Shown in pieces: positions 46,147 to 59,093 of a stretch of DNA of 64,000 nucleotides. This DNA is from Strongyloides papillosus (lineage: Eukaryota > Nematoda > Chromadorea > Rhabditida > Strongyloididae), in contig SRSI01000003.1 in NCBI GenBank assembly GCA_005656395.1, forward strand, positions 62,001-126,000, given 5' to 3'. The notes under the pieces were generated by a model that saw nothing but the letters and a program-made list of their open reading frames with translations, was not told where the DNA came from and did no database searches. Position 1 is the stretch's first letter. Every line of letters begins with the position of its first letter. A program made the translations under genes and the position numbers.

Positions 46147-49100
46147 ATGACGACTGATATAGCCGTACGAGGCCATGAATATAATGGTCTTGGAGTAGAG
46201 GAATACGATGAATATGATGAAAACTCTTCCGCTAAACTTTTTGAAAGATCACGTATTAAGGCTCTTGCAGGTAAGACATTGACTAAAAAAAATATTAATT
46301 AAATACTTCACTCTGTATTTCTATTTTAATCTCCTCTTGATAATATGCTACAAAACATTTATTTACATATAGAATTTTAAATTTTACCTTGTAAATAGTT
46401 AATTTTTTTGAATAATGAACGTAATATGTAAAAATATTTTTTTGTCTCACTCCAATGAGTAAGAGGATTTGTTATGTAAATATTGTTCTTATCAAATTAA
46501 GATACTTTTCAGTGATAAAATTACATTAAAAAATTATTACACTCTTAATAATACTAGCCTTATATGATAAAGTTATCAAGCCTAAACAACTTTTATTGAT
46601 AATATAACTTCTTAATACATTACAATGATAGGAGAATATATGTGTAGGAAGAAAATGACAAATTTGGGAGAGTATTTGTTAATGTATTTTAGCAATTGAA
46701 CGACTATTTGGTTTCCTATACCAGTAGATAGTGGTTTTTCTTTATTAACTGGGGTGTACTCTGTTATTTGCATGTTTATATTCTTGAGAATTTCAATACA
46801 CTAAATTTTTTTTCTCCTTTTTTATTTGGCATTTTTTATTAACATGAAGGTTGTTACTACATATGGTGATGCTGTAGACCTTTTTTTACAGAACCATGAG
46901 AATACATCCCATTTTATGAGTTATCAAGAGAGGATTCTAAAATTAATAAGTAAAAAAAATTTAATTTAATCTAAATTTTAAATTTAATTATCTATCCCTT
47001 TTTCCAGATGAAAGAGAAAATGTACAAAAGAAAACCTTTACAAAATGGGTAAACTCACACCTAATTCGTGTGAATTGTAAAATTCAAGATCTTTATATGG
47101 ATATGCGAGATGGAAAGATGCTCATGAAGCTTTTAGAAGTTCTTTCTGGGGATAGACTACCAAAGGCAACTAGAGGCAAAATGAGAATTCACTGTTTGGA
47201 GAATGTCGATAAAGGGTTGCAATTCTTGAGAGACCAACATGTGCATCTTGAAAATTTAGGTTCCCAGGATATTGTTGATGGTTCACCAAGATTGACACTT
47301 GGTCTCATCTGGACAATCATCCTCCGATTTCAGATTCAAGATATCACTTTTGAAGATACTGATAATCAAGAGACACGTTCAGCCAAAGAAGCACTGTTAT
47401 TGTGGTGCCAAATGAAAACTGCCGGTTATCCTAATGTAAATGTCAGAAATTTCACCACCTCCTGGAGGGATGGTCTGGCTTTTAATGCATTGATCCATAA
47501 ACACAGACCAGAGTTGATTGAGTATGAGAGATTAAAAAAATCTGATGCTCTTAATAATCTTAATAATGCTTTTGAGGTTGCTGAACAAAAGTTAGGACTT
47601 ACCAAATTTTTAGATGCTGAAGATATCAATGTTGATATGCCAGATGAGAAAAGTATTATCACGTATATTGTCACTTTTTATCATTATTTTAATAAAATGA
47701 AACAAGAAACCGTCCAGGCAAGGAGAATTGGAAAGGTACTCTCAGATTTGATAGAGAATGATAAACTTATCCAAGAGTATGAAACTCTTTCAAGTGACTT
47801 GTTGGAGTGGATTCAACAAACTATTAGTAAATTAAATGACCGCCATTTCGCTAACTCACTAACTGGCGTTCAAAGCCAGTTAACTGAATTTAATTCTTAT
47901 AGAACCCAAGATAAACCCCCTAAATTTACACAGAAAGGTGAACTTGAAATGATGCTTTTTACAATTCAAGCGAAACTTAAAGCTAACAACCAAAAACCAT
48001 ACAGACCTGGTGAGGGGAAATTAATCTCCGATATCAATGCTGCATGGCAGGAACTTGAGAAAGCCGAACATGGAAGAGAACTTGCTTTGAAAGAGGAATT
48101 AATAAGACAAGAGAAATTGGAACAACTTGCATCTAGATTCAATAGAAAAGCTGGAATGCGTGAAGCATGGCTTACTGAAAACCAAAAACTTGTTGCTGAG
48201 GATAACTTTGGTAATGATTTAGCCAGTGTTGAGGCTGCCACCAAGAAACATGAAGCTATCGAGACTGATATTTATGCTTACGAAGAGAGAGTACAGGCAG
48301 TTGTTGCTGTTGCTGGTGAATTGGAGGCAGAGAAGTACCATGATATTGAGAAAATAAATGAAAGAAAAGGAAGAGTCCTTGAATTATGGAATCAACTTCT
48401 TGAACTACTTATGGCTAGAAGACACAGACTTGAATTAAGCATGGCCATTCAAAGAATATTCCATGACATGGTTTATGTTCTTGATTGGACTGATGATATT
48501 AAGAGTAAATTGATAAGTGGAGAACTTGGACAACACTTGATGGATTGTGAAGATTTACTACAGAAACAAGCTTTACTTGAATCTGACATCAATATTGTTG
48601 GTAAACGTATCAAAGACGTCAATGGACAGGCTGAGAAATTCACTCATCCAGATGGACCAGATAGTTCTGGTTACAAACCAGTTGACGTTGAGGTCGTTAA
48701 AGAGAGAATGAAAATTCTTGAAGATAGATATAATGAACTTATTGATCTTGCTAAGGAGAGGAAAGCTAAATTGGGAGATAATAAGAGACTTTGCCAATTC
48801 CTTTGGGATCTCCAAGATTTGGAGAATACTCTTAGAGAACAAGAGAAAGTTCTTAGTTCCACTGATACTGGAAAGGATGTTACGTCTGTTCAAAGATTAC
48901 TTGCTAAACTTAAGAATGCTGAGAATAATCTTGATTACCTTGAGGGTGTCCTCAATGATATGGATGGTCAGGCAAAGGATCTCCAAAGAGATGGAATACC
49001 TGGATCAGAGAATCTCGATCCAAAACTACAAAATGCCAGAGAATTCTACAATAACCTCCGTAAATTAGCTTTAGGCAGAAGAGAGAAACTTACAGGAAAC

Positions 49101-52100
49101 GTCGATTACTATCAATTTATCACGGATGCCGATGATGTTGATGCATACCTCCTTGACACTCTTCGTGTTGTCTCAAGTGACGATGTCGGTCGTGATGAAG
49201 GAACAGTCCAGGCTCTCATCAAAAAACATGACGGAGTTAATGATGAAATCGAAAGATTCGAGAGACACATTCAACAATTGGAAGCACAAGTTGCAACATT
49301 ACCTCCAGATGCTAGAGAACACCCAGAAATTAGACAAAGACTCCTTACTACAACTCGTAGAAAGACTGAACTTGAAGAATTGGCTAGAATGCGTAAACAA
49401 AGATTGGTTGATGCTTTATCATTATACAAACTTCTTGCTGATGCAGATAGTCTTGAGGCATGGATTGATGAGAAAGGAAAACTCCTCTCCACATTTGCTC
49501 CATCTGAAGATATAGAAGAGGTTGAGATAATGAGACATAGATTTGCTACACTCGAACTTGATATGGATAACCAAGCTGCTAAACTTGCTACTGTCAATGA
49601 GTTAGCAAGACAACTTCTTCATGTTGATCATCCTAACTCTGATGAGATACTTGAGAGACAAAACAGACTCAATGCTAGGTGGGCTCAACTTAAAGATATG
49701 GTTGACCAGAAGAGAGATGAACTCGATCGTGCCCATAGACTTGGTACATTCAGAATTGATTGTCAAGAAACTGTCACATGGATTGAAGATAAAACTAGAG
49801 TCCTCGAGGATTCCGATGAATTGACAACCGATCTTAGTGGAGTAATGAAACTCCAACGCAGATTATCAATGATGGAGAGAGATTTAGGAGCTATACAAGC
49901 AAAGCTAGATGCTTTACACAAAGAGGCTGATGCCATTGAGATGGAGAAACCACAACAAGCCCAACTTATCCGTGCAGACATCAAGAGAATCCACCACGTA
50001 TGGGATGTCCTCAATAAGAAGGTCCGTGAACACGAAGCCAAACTCGACGAAGCAGGTGATCTCCAGAGATTCTTACGCGATCTTGACCACTTCCAATCCT
50101 GGCTTACAGCAACTCAAAGAGAAGTTGCCTCTGCCGATGAGCCACAATCTCTTGCTGATGCTGAACAACTCCTTAATCAACATTGCGCTATCAAAGAGGA
50201 GATTGATGGTTATGCTGAGGATTATGCTAAGATGCGTGCTATGGGAGATAGAGTTACTCAGGACCAGACAGATCCACAATACATGTTCCTTAGACAGAGA
50301 CTTGCCGGTCTTGAAGAAGGTTGGGAGGAGCTTCGTAATATGTGGGATAATAGGCATCAATACTTAAGTCATGGATTGGATCTTCAAATGTTCCTTAGGG
50401 ATGCTAAGCAGGCTGAAGTTTCACTTGGACAACAGGAGAACTTCCTTGCTAAGGAGGAACAACCACAGTCACTTGAACAGGCTGAGAAGGCTCTTAAGAG
50501 ACATCAAGATTTCATTACTACTATGGATGCCAATGATGAGAAGATTAAGGCTGTTATACAGTTTGGTGATCAACTTACGAATAGTGGACATTATGCTGCT
50601 GATAGAATTCACAAGAAGGCTAGAAATATTGAGGAGAGAAGAGAGACTAATAGAGAAAAAGCTATGGCTCAATTGGAGAAACTTAAAGAAAGTCTTGCTC
50701 TCCAACAATTCTTGAGTGATTGCGAAGAGTTGAGAGAATGGATTGAAGAGAAGATGATCCGTGCTCAGGATGAGACTTACAGAGATGCTAAGACAATTAC
50801 ATCTAAATTCATGCGTCACCAAGCATTCCAATCTGAATTACAAGCTAACAAAGAACGTCTCGATGAACTTAAACATGCAGCAGTTAAACTTACCGAAGAT
50901 ATGCCAGAATTTACAGGAACAGTCGATCCACAACTAGAAGACCTATCAGCACAATGGCAACAACTCGAAAAGACAACAGAAGAGAAAGGCCAAAAACTAT
51001 TTGACGCCAACAGACAACAACTATATGTACAAAGTATCAGTGACATGAAAGATTGGGCACAACAACTCGAACAACAAATGATCAAAGAAGATCCATCCAA
51101 AGACTTGACAACAGTCAACATGGAAATGCAGAAACAGGCTATGATTGAAAGTGAGATGGTCAAGAAGACACAACACCTTGAATCACTACAACAAATGGAA
51201 CCACAACTCGAGGAGATGCACCCAGAGGAGGTTGAACAAATCAAGGCACATAGACTTGCTGTCCAAGAACAGTTACAGAAACTCCAAGCTCCACTTGATG
51301 ATAGAAGAAAGATACTTGAAAGGAAGAAGGCTGCCTACCAATTCTTTAGAGATGTTGACGATGAGAAATTGTATATCCAAGAACGTATCCCAGCTGTCGG
51401 GGCAACGAATCTTGGTGAGAATCTATTTGATTGCCATAGGTTACAGAAGAACTTACAAAGTCTTAGGAATGAAGTTGATAATCATGAACCATGGATAAAT
51501 GAAATCTCTAGAAATGGTCAAGCTCTTATAGAATCTGGTTATGGTAACCCAGATGACTTCAGAGAGAAACTTAATGAACTTTCTAGTGAATGGAATAAAC
51601 TTAAGAAGTTGATTGATGAACGCAAGGAGAAACTCTCTGACTCTGAACGCGCCCACCAATACTTGTATGATTGCAATGAATCAGAGGCTTGGATGAGTGA
51701 ACAAGAATTATACATGATGCAAGATGAGAGAGGTAAAGATGAATTCAGTACACAAAACCAAATAAAGAACCACGAAAGATTACACACCGACATTAAACAA
51801 TATGCCGAGACAATAAAAGACCTTGCTGGAAGAGCTCAACAACTCATCAGCGAAAAATCCCCACTCTCAGAACAGATAGCCATCAGACAAAGTCAAATCG
51901 AGAAACTTTATGCTGGTCTACAAGATTTATGCAAAGAAAGGAGAAAGAGATTAGATGAAACACTACAATTATATGAACTCCACCGTGAGATTGATGACCT
52001 CCTACAATGGATTGCTGATAAAGAGGTTGTAGCCGGTAGTCAGGAGAATGGACAAGATTATGAACATGTCCAAATGTTACAGGAACGTTTCCACCAATTC

Positions 52101-53994
52101 GCCAGGGACACAGAAGCTATTGGTAGTGAGAGAGTCGACAAAGCTAACGATAACTGTGATGAGTTAATATCTATCGGTCATACTGATGCCCCAATGATTG
52201 CATTGTGGAAGGATTCACTAAACGAGGCATGGGAGAATCTTTTAGAACTTATTGATACAAGATCACAGATGCTTGAGGCTAGTAGACAATGCCATAAATT
52301 CTTCCACGACTGTAGGGATTGCCTTTCGAGGATTGTCGAGAAGACCCATGCTATGCCAGATGATCTTGGTAGAGATTCATCAACTGTCGGTGCATTAACA
52401 AGAAAACACCAAAACTTCTTGAAGGATGTTGAAGCTATTGGTGAGAGTGTTAAGAAGGTTGAGGAGGATGCTAGTAATCTCCGTGATTCATATGCTGGTG
52501 ATAGAGCTCTTGACATTGCCTCAAGAGAACAAGAAGTTCTTTTGGCATGGAAGAAACTTAAAGCTATGTGTGATACAAGAAATTATAGACTCCTCGATAC
52601 CTCTGATCTATTTAAATTCCTTAATATGGTTAGAGATCTCCTCTTGTGGATGGATGAGGTTAAGAGAGAGATGGCCTCACATGACAGACCAAGAGATGTC
52701 TCTGGTGTTGAGTTGTTGATGAATAACCACCAAAGTCTGAAGGCAGAGATTGATGCACGGGAGGAGAACTTTAATCAATGTATTTCACTTGGTCGTGATC
52801 TTTTGAATAGGAAACATTATGCTAGTGCTGAGATAGAGAAGAAATTAATTAAGTTAACCACTGAGAGAGCTGAGATGATGAGGAGATGGGAAGATAGATG
52901 GGAGTACCTTCAACTTATTCTTGAAGTTTACCAATTCGCCCGTGATGCTGCTGTTGCGGATTCATGGCTTAATGCCCAGGAACCATATCTATTGTCTAGA
53001 GAGTATGGTAGAAACCTAGAAGAAACCATAAATCTCATTAAGAAACACGAAGCATTCGAGAAGAGTGCCTCAGCACAACAAGAAAGATTCTTGGCCCTCG
53101 AGAAGTTAACAACATTCGAGTTAAAACAAATGCAGCAAAGAGATATGGAGAAAGCTGAAGAAGAAAGGAGAAGGAGAGGATCAACTCCATCAAAGACCCA
53201 ACAAAGAAGTTATGATACGTCTTTCCCACCTACCTCTGATTTAAGATCTCAAACATTTGACGGTAAGTTTTATTTCATATTGCATCGCATCGATAGAATG
53301 TTTTTTACCTTTGTTGTAATGTAATAATATTTATTCATTGTTTATGTCGTTTTTGTCTCTTACAGACCGTTCAAGAATACCATCTGAACCCTCTAGTTGG
53401 CGCATGTCGTTATCTCGTTCTCAGAAATTTGACAGTAAAGATCCTCGTGGTATGTTGTTATGCTGGTTTATCTTTATCCTTATTTATTATTCTTATTTTC
53501 TTTACCGTAATCTAATTGTTTTTCTTTCTTATTTAGGAACTTTCCATGGTGATGCATTTGAAGGAGTTCTTATACGTAAACATACATATGAATCATTAGA
53601 TAAGAAAGCATCTAATAGGTCATGGGAGAAATTGTATGCCGTCTTACAGGGTGGAGAAATGGCATTCTTTAAAGATCAGAAACACCGTGAGGAGAATCAA
53701 CTATACCATGGAGAACCACCACTATCACTACCAGGTTGTTCAGTATCCCCAGCAGATTACTCAAAGAAGAAACATGTCCTTTCACTTCGCCTACCATACG
53801 GTAGTGAATACCTATTGCAATGTGCAAATGAAGATGACATGCAACATTGGTTGGGACAACTCCAATTGGCAACAGGTCAAGCATCCCAGGAAGATGTTAG
53901 ATCCCAAACCATGCCATCAGACTCCTCTCAACCCACAACAACCAAAAGCAAAAAAGGTGGCTTCTTTAGTAGATCCAAAAAAGAAAAGAATTAG
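46147..53994 (+). CDS. unc-70: Beta-spectrin (UNC-70 type)
   Basis: Four exons: 46147-46270, 47008-53262, 53366-53449 and 53537-53994; about 2306 residues. Exon 1 ends FERSRIKALA and joins DERENVQKKTFTKWVNSHL, the start of the actin-binding pair of calponin-homology domains (CH1 about 50-155, CH2 about 165-275). A long series of spectrin triple-helical repeats follows (17 are usual for the family; I did not count each). A PH domain (about 2160-2270, FEGVLIRKHTYE to DDMQHWLGQLQLA) and a basic KSKKGGFFSRSKKEK tail close it. It cross-links actin under the plasma membrane with alpha-spectrin and ankyrin. Exon 2 alone is 6255 bp without an intron. Confidence 0.95.
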
Positions 53995-55339
53995 TCATAT
54001 TTTAAGTTATATTATCTGCACTTTCTATTCAAAAAAACTCACTATTATCATAGCGCCTTTAGATTGTTATAACATCATGTTATTCTTTAATTTTCACACA
54101 CACACCTGATTTTTACTCTCTCCACACCCACTCATCATCAAAATTCAAAGTTATCTAATCTTTACTGTTTGTTTTGTTGAACAAGACAAAAATAATTAAC
54201 AACATTCCTTATATGTTATCATTAACTTAATTCTTTATATACTCCTTCTTTCCAAATATTTCATTTGTTGATTGTTCCGTTCCATTAGACAAAAAAAAAA
54301 CTGATGGCATGATAAGATTTTATTATTTCCGTTGTGCTCCAAAGACATAACTACTACTAATTCCGTCCATTAGTTATTCACGTATGACTAAATCACAAAG
54401 ATTGATACCTTCGTAAGTTTTTCTCAATCATGAGAAATATATCTAATCCTCCATTTTTAGTCTTTGAATGTTTATTGAAGACAAAACTAAAAAAACCAAC
54501 AATCACAAATATCTTTCATTTCTATATGAGTTTGATATTAATATATATTCAATAAGTCAAACAAAAAAAACATACACACGTACGTCTACAGGACTGCCGT
54601 CCAAAAACTTTAGCTTTTCTATTATTAAACTCAGAAACTCTTTATACTATTGAATAGTTTGTCAACTATATAATAACTTTGTAAATTTTAGTTTTATATT
54701 GCTGCTATACTTTGAATTTTTTATTCTCAATTGTTAATTCATTTTAAAAAAAGATATTGGGCACAGCCTTTTGGCATAATTATGACTGTTATGTCGATAA
54801 ATTTATTGCTTTGTAAAAAATAAAATTTTTATTTATGATTTTTATTGTAATTTATTATTTGCTATGGTGGTTTTAAATTTTTTTGAAATATATAAAGATT
54901 TTATAGTTATGTTTTAACGGTGTACTAAGACATTTGTTATAAGTCTACTGTTTTGCTGTCCTTTTTTTGGCGCGTCTACCGGCCCTGTTTTCCCTCCCTT
55001 TGCCTCACCCTCCCTTTGCATCTTCCCGCTCCCTTACTGCTCCCCCTCCACCTTTGTTTTGCCCCCTTTTCGCATCTCGTCCTGTCCTCTTCTTATCTTG
55101 CTCAAATACATTTTTTCCTTTCCCCACAAAAAAAGAAAAACAAAAGCAGAATTAATCATTCAAATTCCATCTTCAATAACCTCTAAAATACTGACGATCA
55201 TATCAGAATAAACACTTTCCAACACAAATATCTCACATGGATTTTCTGTTGTAGATTGTGCTTGCTTTCAAATTGTACACTGAACAAGTATAGTCAGGAT
55301 TGTCGGATAGACCTTTTCATGTTATGATAAAAATTTACA
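53995..55339. other. Beta-spectrin 3' region and MED4 upstream region
   Basis: 1.35 kb, AT-rich except for a sharp C/T-rich patch described separately. No supported gene. Confidence 0.5.
54958..55100 (+). promoter_or_regulatory. GC- and pyrimidine-rich patch with an E2F-like site upstream of MED4
   Basis: TTTGGCGC at 54966-54973 matches the E2F consensus TTTSSCGC. It begins about 130 bases of C/T-rich DNA (repeated CCCTCCC, CCCCCTCC) in an otherwise very AT-rich setting, 240-380 bp before the MED4 start. It may be the MED4 core promoter. Its open frames are a by-product of the pyrimidine bias. Confidence 0.4.
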
Positions 55340-55973
55340 ATGTCTCGATTTGACGACAACACTCTTTCATTGCGGGAATCTTTCGAGGAGAACTATAATG
55401 ATATTGAAGCTATTGTTAAAATGGTATGTTCAATTATATTCTACCTAATATTTTCTCTCTTTCTATTTGTAGATGTTAAATAACTTAAATTCAAGTGATA
55501 TGGGTCAAAGATTGGTACGCGAAGATGTTAATTTTCTTGATTTGGCAAAGTTACTACATTTAAAAGAGAATGAATTTGAGGAATTGATGGAGAAAGGTAG
55601 GAATTTTGTTTTAATATAATTTATAAATTGTTTTTAAGTGGGTGAATTCCAAAAAAGAGAGGCGTTTATAAGGAAATTAGAAAAAGAGGTATTATTTTAC
55701 GATACCATATTATCTAACATTGAAATAACGTTGCGGAATAATGTTTCAAGTCTACTGGAGATCAAAGAGAAGGCGCAAACTAAATTGGAACGTATTGAAG
55801 AGATATCAGAAATTCCATTAGACGTTGAGGAGTGTGTGTCTGTTTCGAAGAGTATTGCGAAATCTTTTGGTATCAATAACAATCATACTTGGGTACCTGG
55901 TTCGGAGGATAGGCCTTATCCAACGGCTGCCATGTTGTTAAATAGTACCTTCGGAGGTTCTATAACGATATAA
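55340..55973 (+). CDS. mdt-4: Mediator complex subunit 4
   Basis: Three exons, 55340-55423, 55473-55596 and 55639-55973, with introns of 49 and 42 bp; 180 residues. Helical N-terminal two thirds with coiled coils (EKEVLFYDTILSNIE, LLEIKEKAQTKLERI). The C-terminal signature is VSVSKSIAKSFGINN, TWVPGSEDRPYPTAAML, close to the TWVPGDPRRPYPT motif of MED4. It belongs to the Mediator middle module and joins activators to RNA polymerase II. Shorter than mammalian MED4 (about 270). Exon borders are inferred from phase. Confidence 0.85.
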
Positions 55974-56874
55974 CTTCAATCTAGGTGTTCTTTTAAATTA
56001 ACATTAATATATTTTTGTATAAGTATTAATAAAAAAACAAATAAAACGTTTTAAATGTTTTAAACCTATTTTTATTATAGTCAATTAAAATATTTGCTGA
56101 ATTTGTATGTAGTGCTTAATTTTTTAGATGCCTCGTCAGATTGTAGATCTAGTCTTTGGATACATTTTTTAATAAAAGAGAAACTTTAACTATTTTTATT
56201 AATAGAACATTAGAAAAATGAGGAAGTTATAAAGCTCTAAATGTTTTTATTGAAGCATATGTAAAAGTTCACCACTTTACACATTCTTGCAGATAATATC
56301 AACACAAATATGGCAAAATTTTAGAAGATAACGCATTCAATTAACAATTAAAAATATTTAAATACATAATTGTAGAAACCATTTTTAAAGTTATTTAACA
56401 AAAATAAGGAACAAAGATCTAGATAAAATGTTATAAATTTGTTCTAACTTTTGGAATTCGGTAACACTTATGTTAAAACATATTTAAATAAAAAATAAAA
56501 AGCAATTACTAAATAAAATCTTTTATTTATACATTTTATATAGCTTAATATTAATTTTTTTTTCGTAATCATCATTATGTTGTGATAATTTTTAATTCCA
56601 AATATTAAAGTTGTTAATTGATTGTTTTAAAAATACAATTTTTGCTGTAAAAAGCATATTGAGTTGTAAGACCTGTATATTATCGTAAAAAAGTTGCAAC
56701 TGCAAAAATTTCTGGTATTCATTGGACAATTAAGTATTAAAAAACATCCATAATTTACGATCAGATACCAATTATGTTAAACATATCCAAAAATAAGATA
56801 ACATTTTTTATCGTAATATATTTTTTAAATATAATTTTTGAATCCTATAATATTAGTATAAATGTAGCAAGATA
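55974..56874. other. Intergenic, AT-rich
   Basis: 0.9 kb with no supported feature. Confidence 0.55.
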
Positions 56875-58672
56875 ATGAAATCATTCGAAAAAAAATCATT
56901 TATAAAAATGTTTTTTTGGCTCTATATCTTAATATTCATATTTCATTTACAACAACTTTCATTTTCATTAACAATTGCAAGTAAATATACAATTAACACG
57001 AAGTATGGTTGTATTGAAGGAAATATTATGGTAAAAAATGATTTATTATCTAATTAGACATCTTTTTCAGCCTCAAGGTCCATTTGTTTATCAATTTCTT
57101 GGAGTACCATTTGCTTTACCACCAGTAAAAAAACTAAGATTCATGCCTCCAGAGCCATTAACAAAAGACTATTATGGAAAAAAATGCTTCAAAGCAACAA
57201 AACCAGCAAAAGCATGTTTCTCACTGAGCCAACTTAGAGGATTTCCTGGTGTCGATGACTGGAGAGCTAATCCAAAAGACATGTCTGAGGATTGTCTCCA
57301 ATTGAATATGTGGTTACCCTTAAACAAAACAGGTGCCGTACTTGTACATATCTATGATGGATCTAACAAAGTTGGGTCTCCATCTCTTCCAGTTTATAAT
57401 GGGTCTGTTTTAGCTGACGTATCAGGAGCTATTGTCATTAATTTAAACTACAGATTGGGTCCATTTGGATTTGGTCGCTTCAAAGATGGAAAAGTGGTAC
57501 CAGGGAACATGGGACTTTTAGATCAACAAATGGCATTGCAATGGATTTATGATAATGTTGAAAATTTTGGTGGTAAAAGAGAAAAGATAACCCTATTTGG
57601 CCATGGTGAGGGTGCAAGTGATGCAACAGCACATATGTTTTCCAAAGTTAGCAAAGAGTACTTTACTAGAGTCATTGCTATTTCAGGAACAGTTTTAAAT
57701 AAATGGTCCCTTGAGAAGACCGCAATTATAGAAGATAACTTTAAAAGTTTGATGAAAAAACTGAAATGTACTGACAAAGATCCTAAGAAACAATTAAAAT
57801 GTATGCAATCAAAAAAGGTTGATGAAATCATCAAACACGCCAGAAAGATTCGCAATTCAAAACAACCTCTATTCAGAAACCCATTCATGGCTGTAGATAA
57901 TGACGGCAATTTCTTCAAAGGCTCAGTAAAAAAACTATTAAATGACGGAAACTATAAAATATCAACTGATGTATTACTTGGAAGAACAACTGACGAGATA
58001 ACAATGTACATGCCTGAATTTTTATCTAGTAAAAAATATGGATGTCCTTTTAACCCCAAATTAGGCTTTGAAAGTGAAAAAAATCAATGTAAAATGAATA
58101 AAAAACAATTCACAAACTCAGTTAAGTTTTTCATGAAACAACTTGGCATAAAAAATAAATATTTTTCACAAATAGTAAAAATGTATAAATCATTCCAAGG
58201 TTACAGACAAAAAGCTGCAAGAATATTTTCTGAATTTATGTATGATTGTGATTTTGCTGAATTTGGAATGAAAGTTAGTCCGTTAGTACCGGATAATAAA
58301 GATATATATTTCTACGTCTTAGGAAAGCGTAATCCATCAATCCTCTTCCCGAAGTGGATGGGTGTAACTCATAGCTCTCAAAAATATTATATGTTCGGTC
58401 ATCCATTCCTATATCCAAAAGCTTACAGAAAAGATGCTCCAAAAGAACAGGAATTTTCGATGCAACTAATGAAAATATTTGGTGATTTTGCATATAATGC
58501 CCAGTTATCTATTGGCCTTCCAAAATTCCAAACTAAACTTTGGCCACGATTTAATAAGAAAAGAAATCTTGGTGTTTTTATTGATAGAACACTAACAAAT
58601 GGTGAAGAATATCAAAAAATAAATATTTACAATAATAGGTGTGAAAAAATAAAAAGCATCATGCGTAAATAG
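56875..58672 (+). CDS. Cholinesterase/carboxylesterase-like protein, nucleophile lost
   Basis: Two exons, 56875-57030 and 57071-58672, with a 40-bp intron; 585 residues. A hydrophobic signal segment lies at about 12-32 (the second ATG at residue 12 may be the true start). The carboxylesterase type-B fold is clear: FVYQFLGVPFALPPV, DMSEDCLQLNMWLP, VINLNYRLGPFGF, GNMGLLDQQMALQWI. At the nucleophile elbow the family G-E-S-A-G reads G-H-G-E-G (229-233), so the serine is glycine. The oxyanion region is also altered (HIYDGSN). A TTDE and a GVTHSS remain at the acid and histidine positions. It is probably secreted and not an esterase. Binding or adhesion roles are inference. Confidence 0.87.
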
Positions 58673-59093
58673 TAACAATCCGATAATTTATCATACCCAT
58701 AATTATAACCGATACTGTTTATAATTTATGGTATTTTTATATTTTTTAAATAAAATTTATTTAATTTTTCTATACATCTATTAACAATTTAATTACATTA
58801 GAAATATTCTCCCATAAAAAGATGTATCTGAAGATCGAAAATCCAAATGAAGCTAATATTTATTTTTTGTATTCATTACCTGAAAATACATATATTTTGA
58901 TAAAAAAGTACAAAAAACAAAAATTACTTTTTGACTTTAAATTATTTCTCTAACATATATAATAAAGATTAATCTTTCTCTAAAACCGTAATTGAAAAAT
59001 TTTACTAAATACATATTTTAAAGCATTCTAAATCTTAAAAATAATAAATTATTACAACTATTTATTAATTTTTTGTTAAAGGAATTCAAATAA
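58673..59093. other. Convergent intergenic region
   Basis: 421 bp of AT-rich DNA between convergent stop codons; expected to hold both 3' UTRs. Nothing else seen. Confidence 0.5.

Noticed and set aside
47426..53229. Many 60-150 codon frames on both strands of the spectrin exon
   Set aside because: Shadows of a single long repeat-rich coding exon.
54953..55186. 77-codon Leu/Pro/Ser-rich frame
   Set aside because: By-product of the pyrimidine-rich patch; two frames are open at once, and there is no protein pattern.
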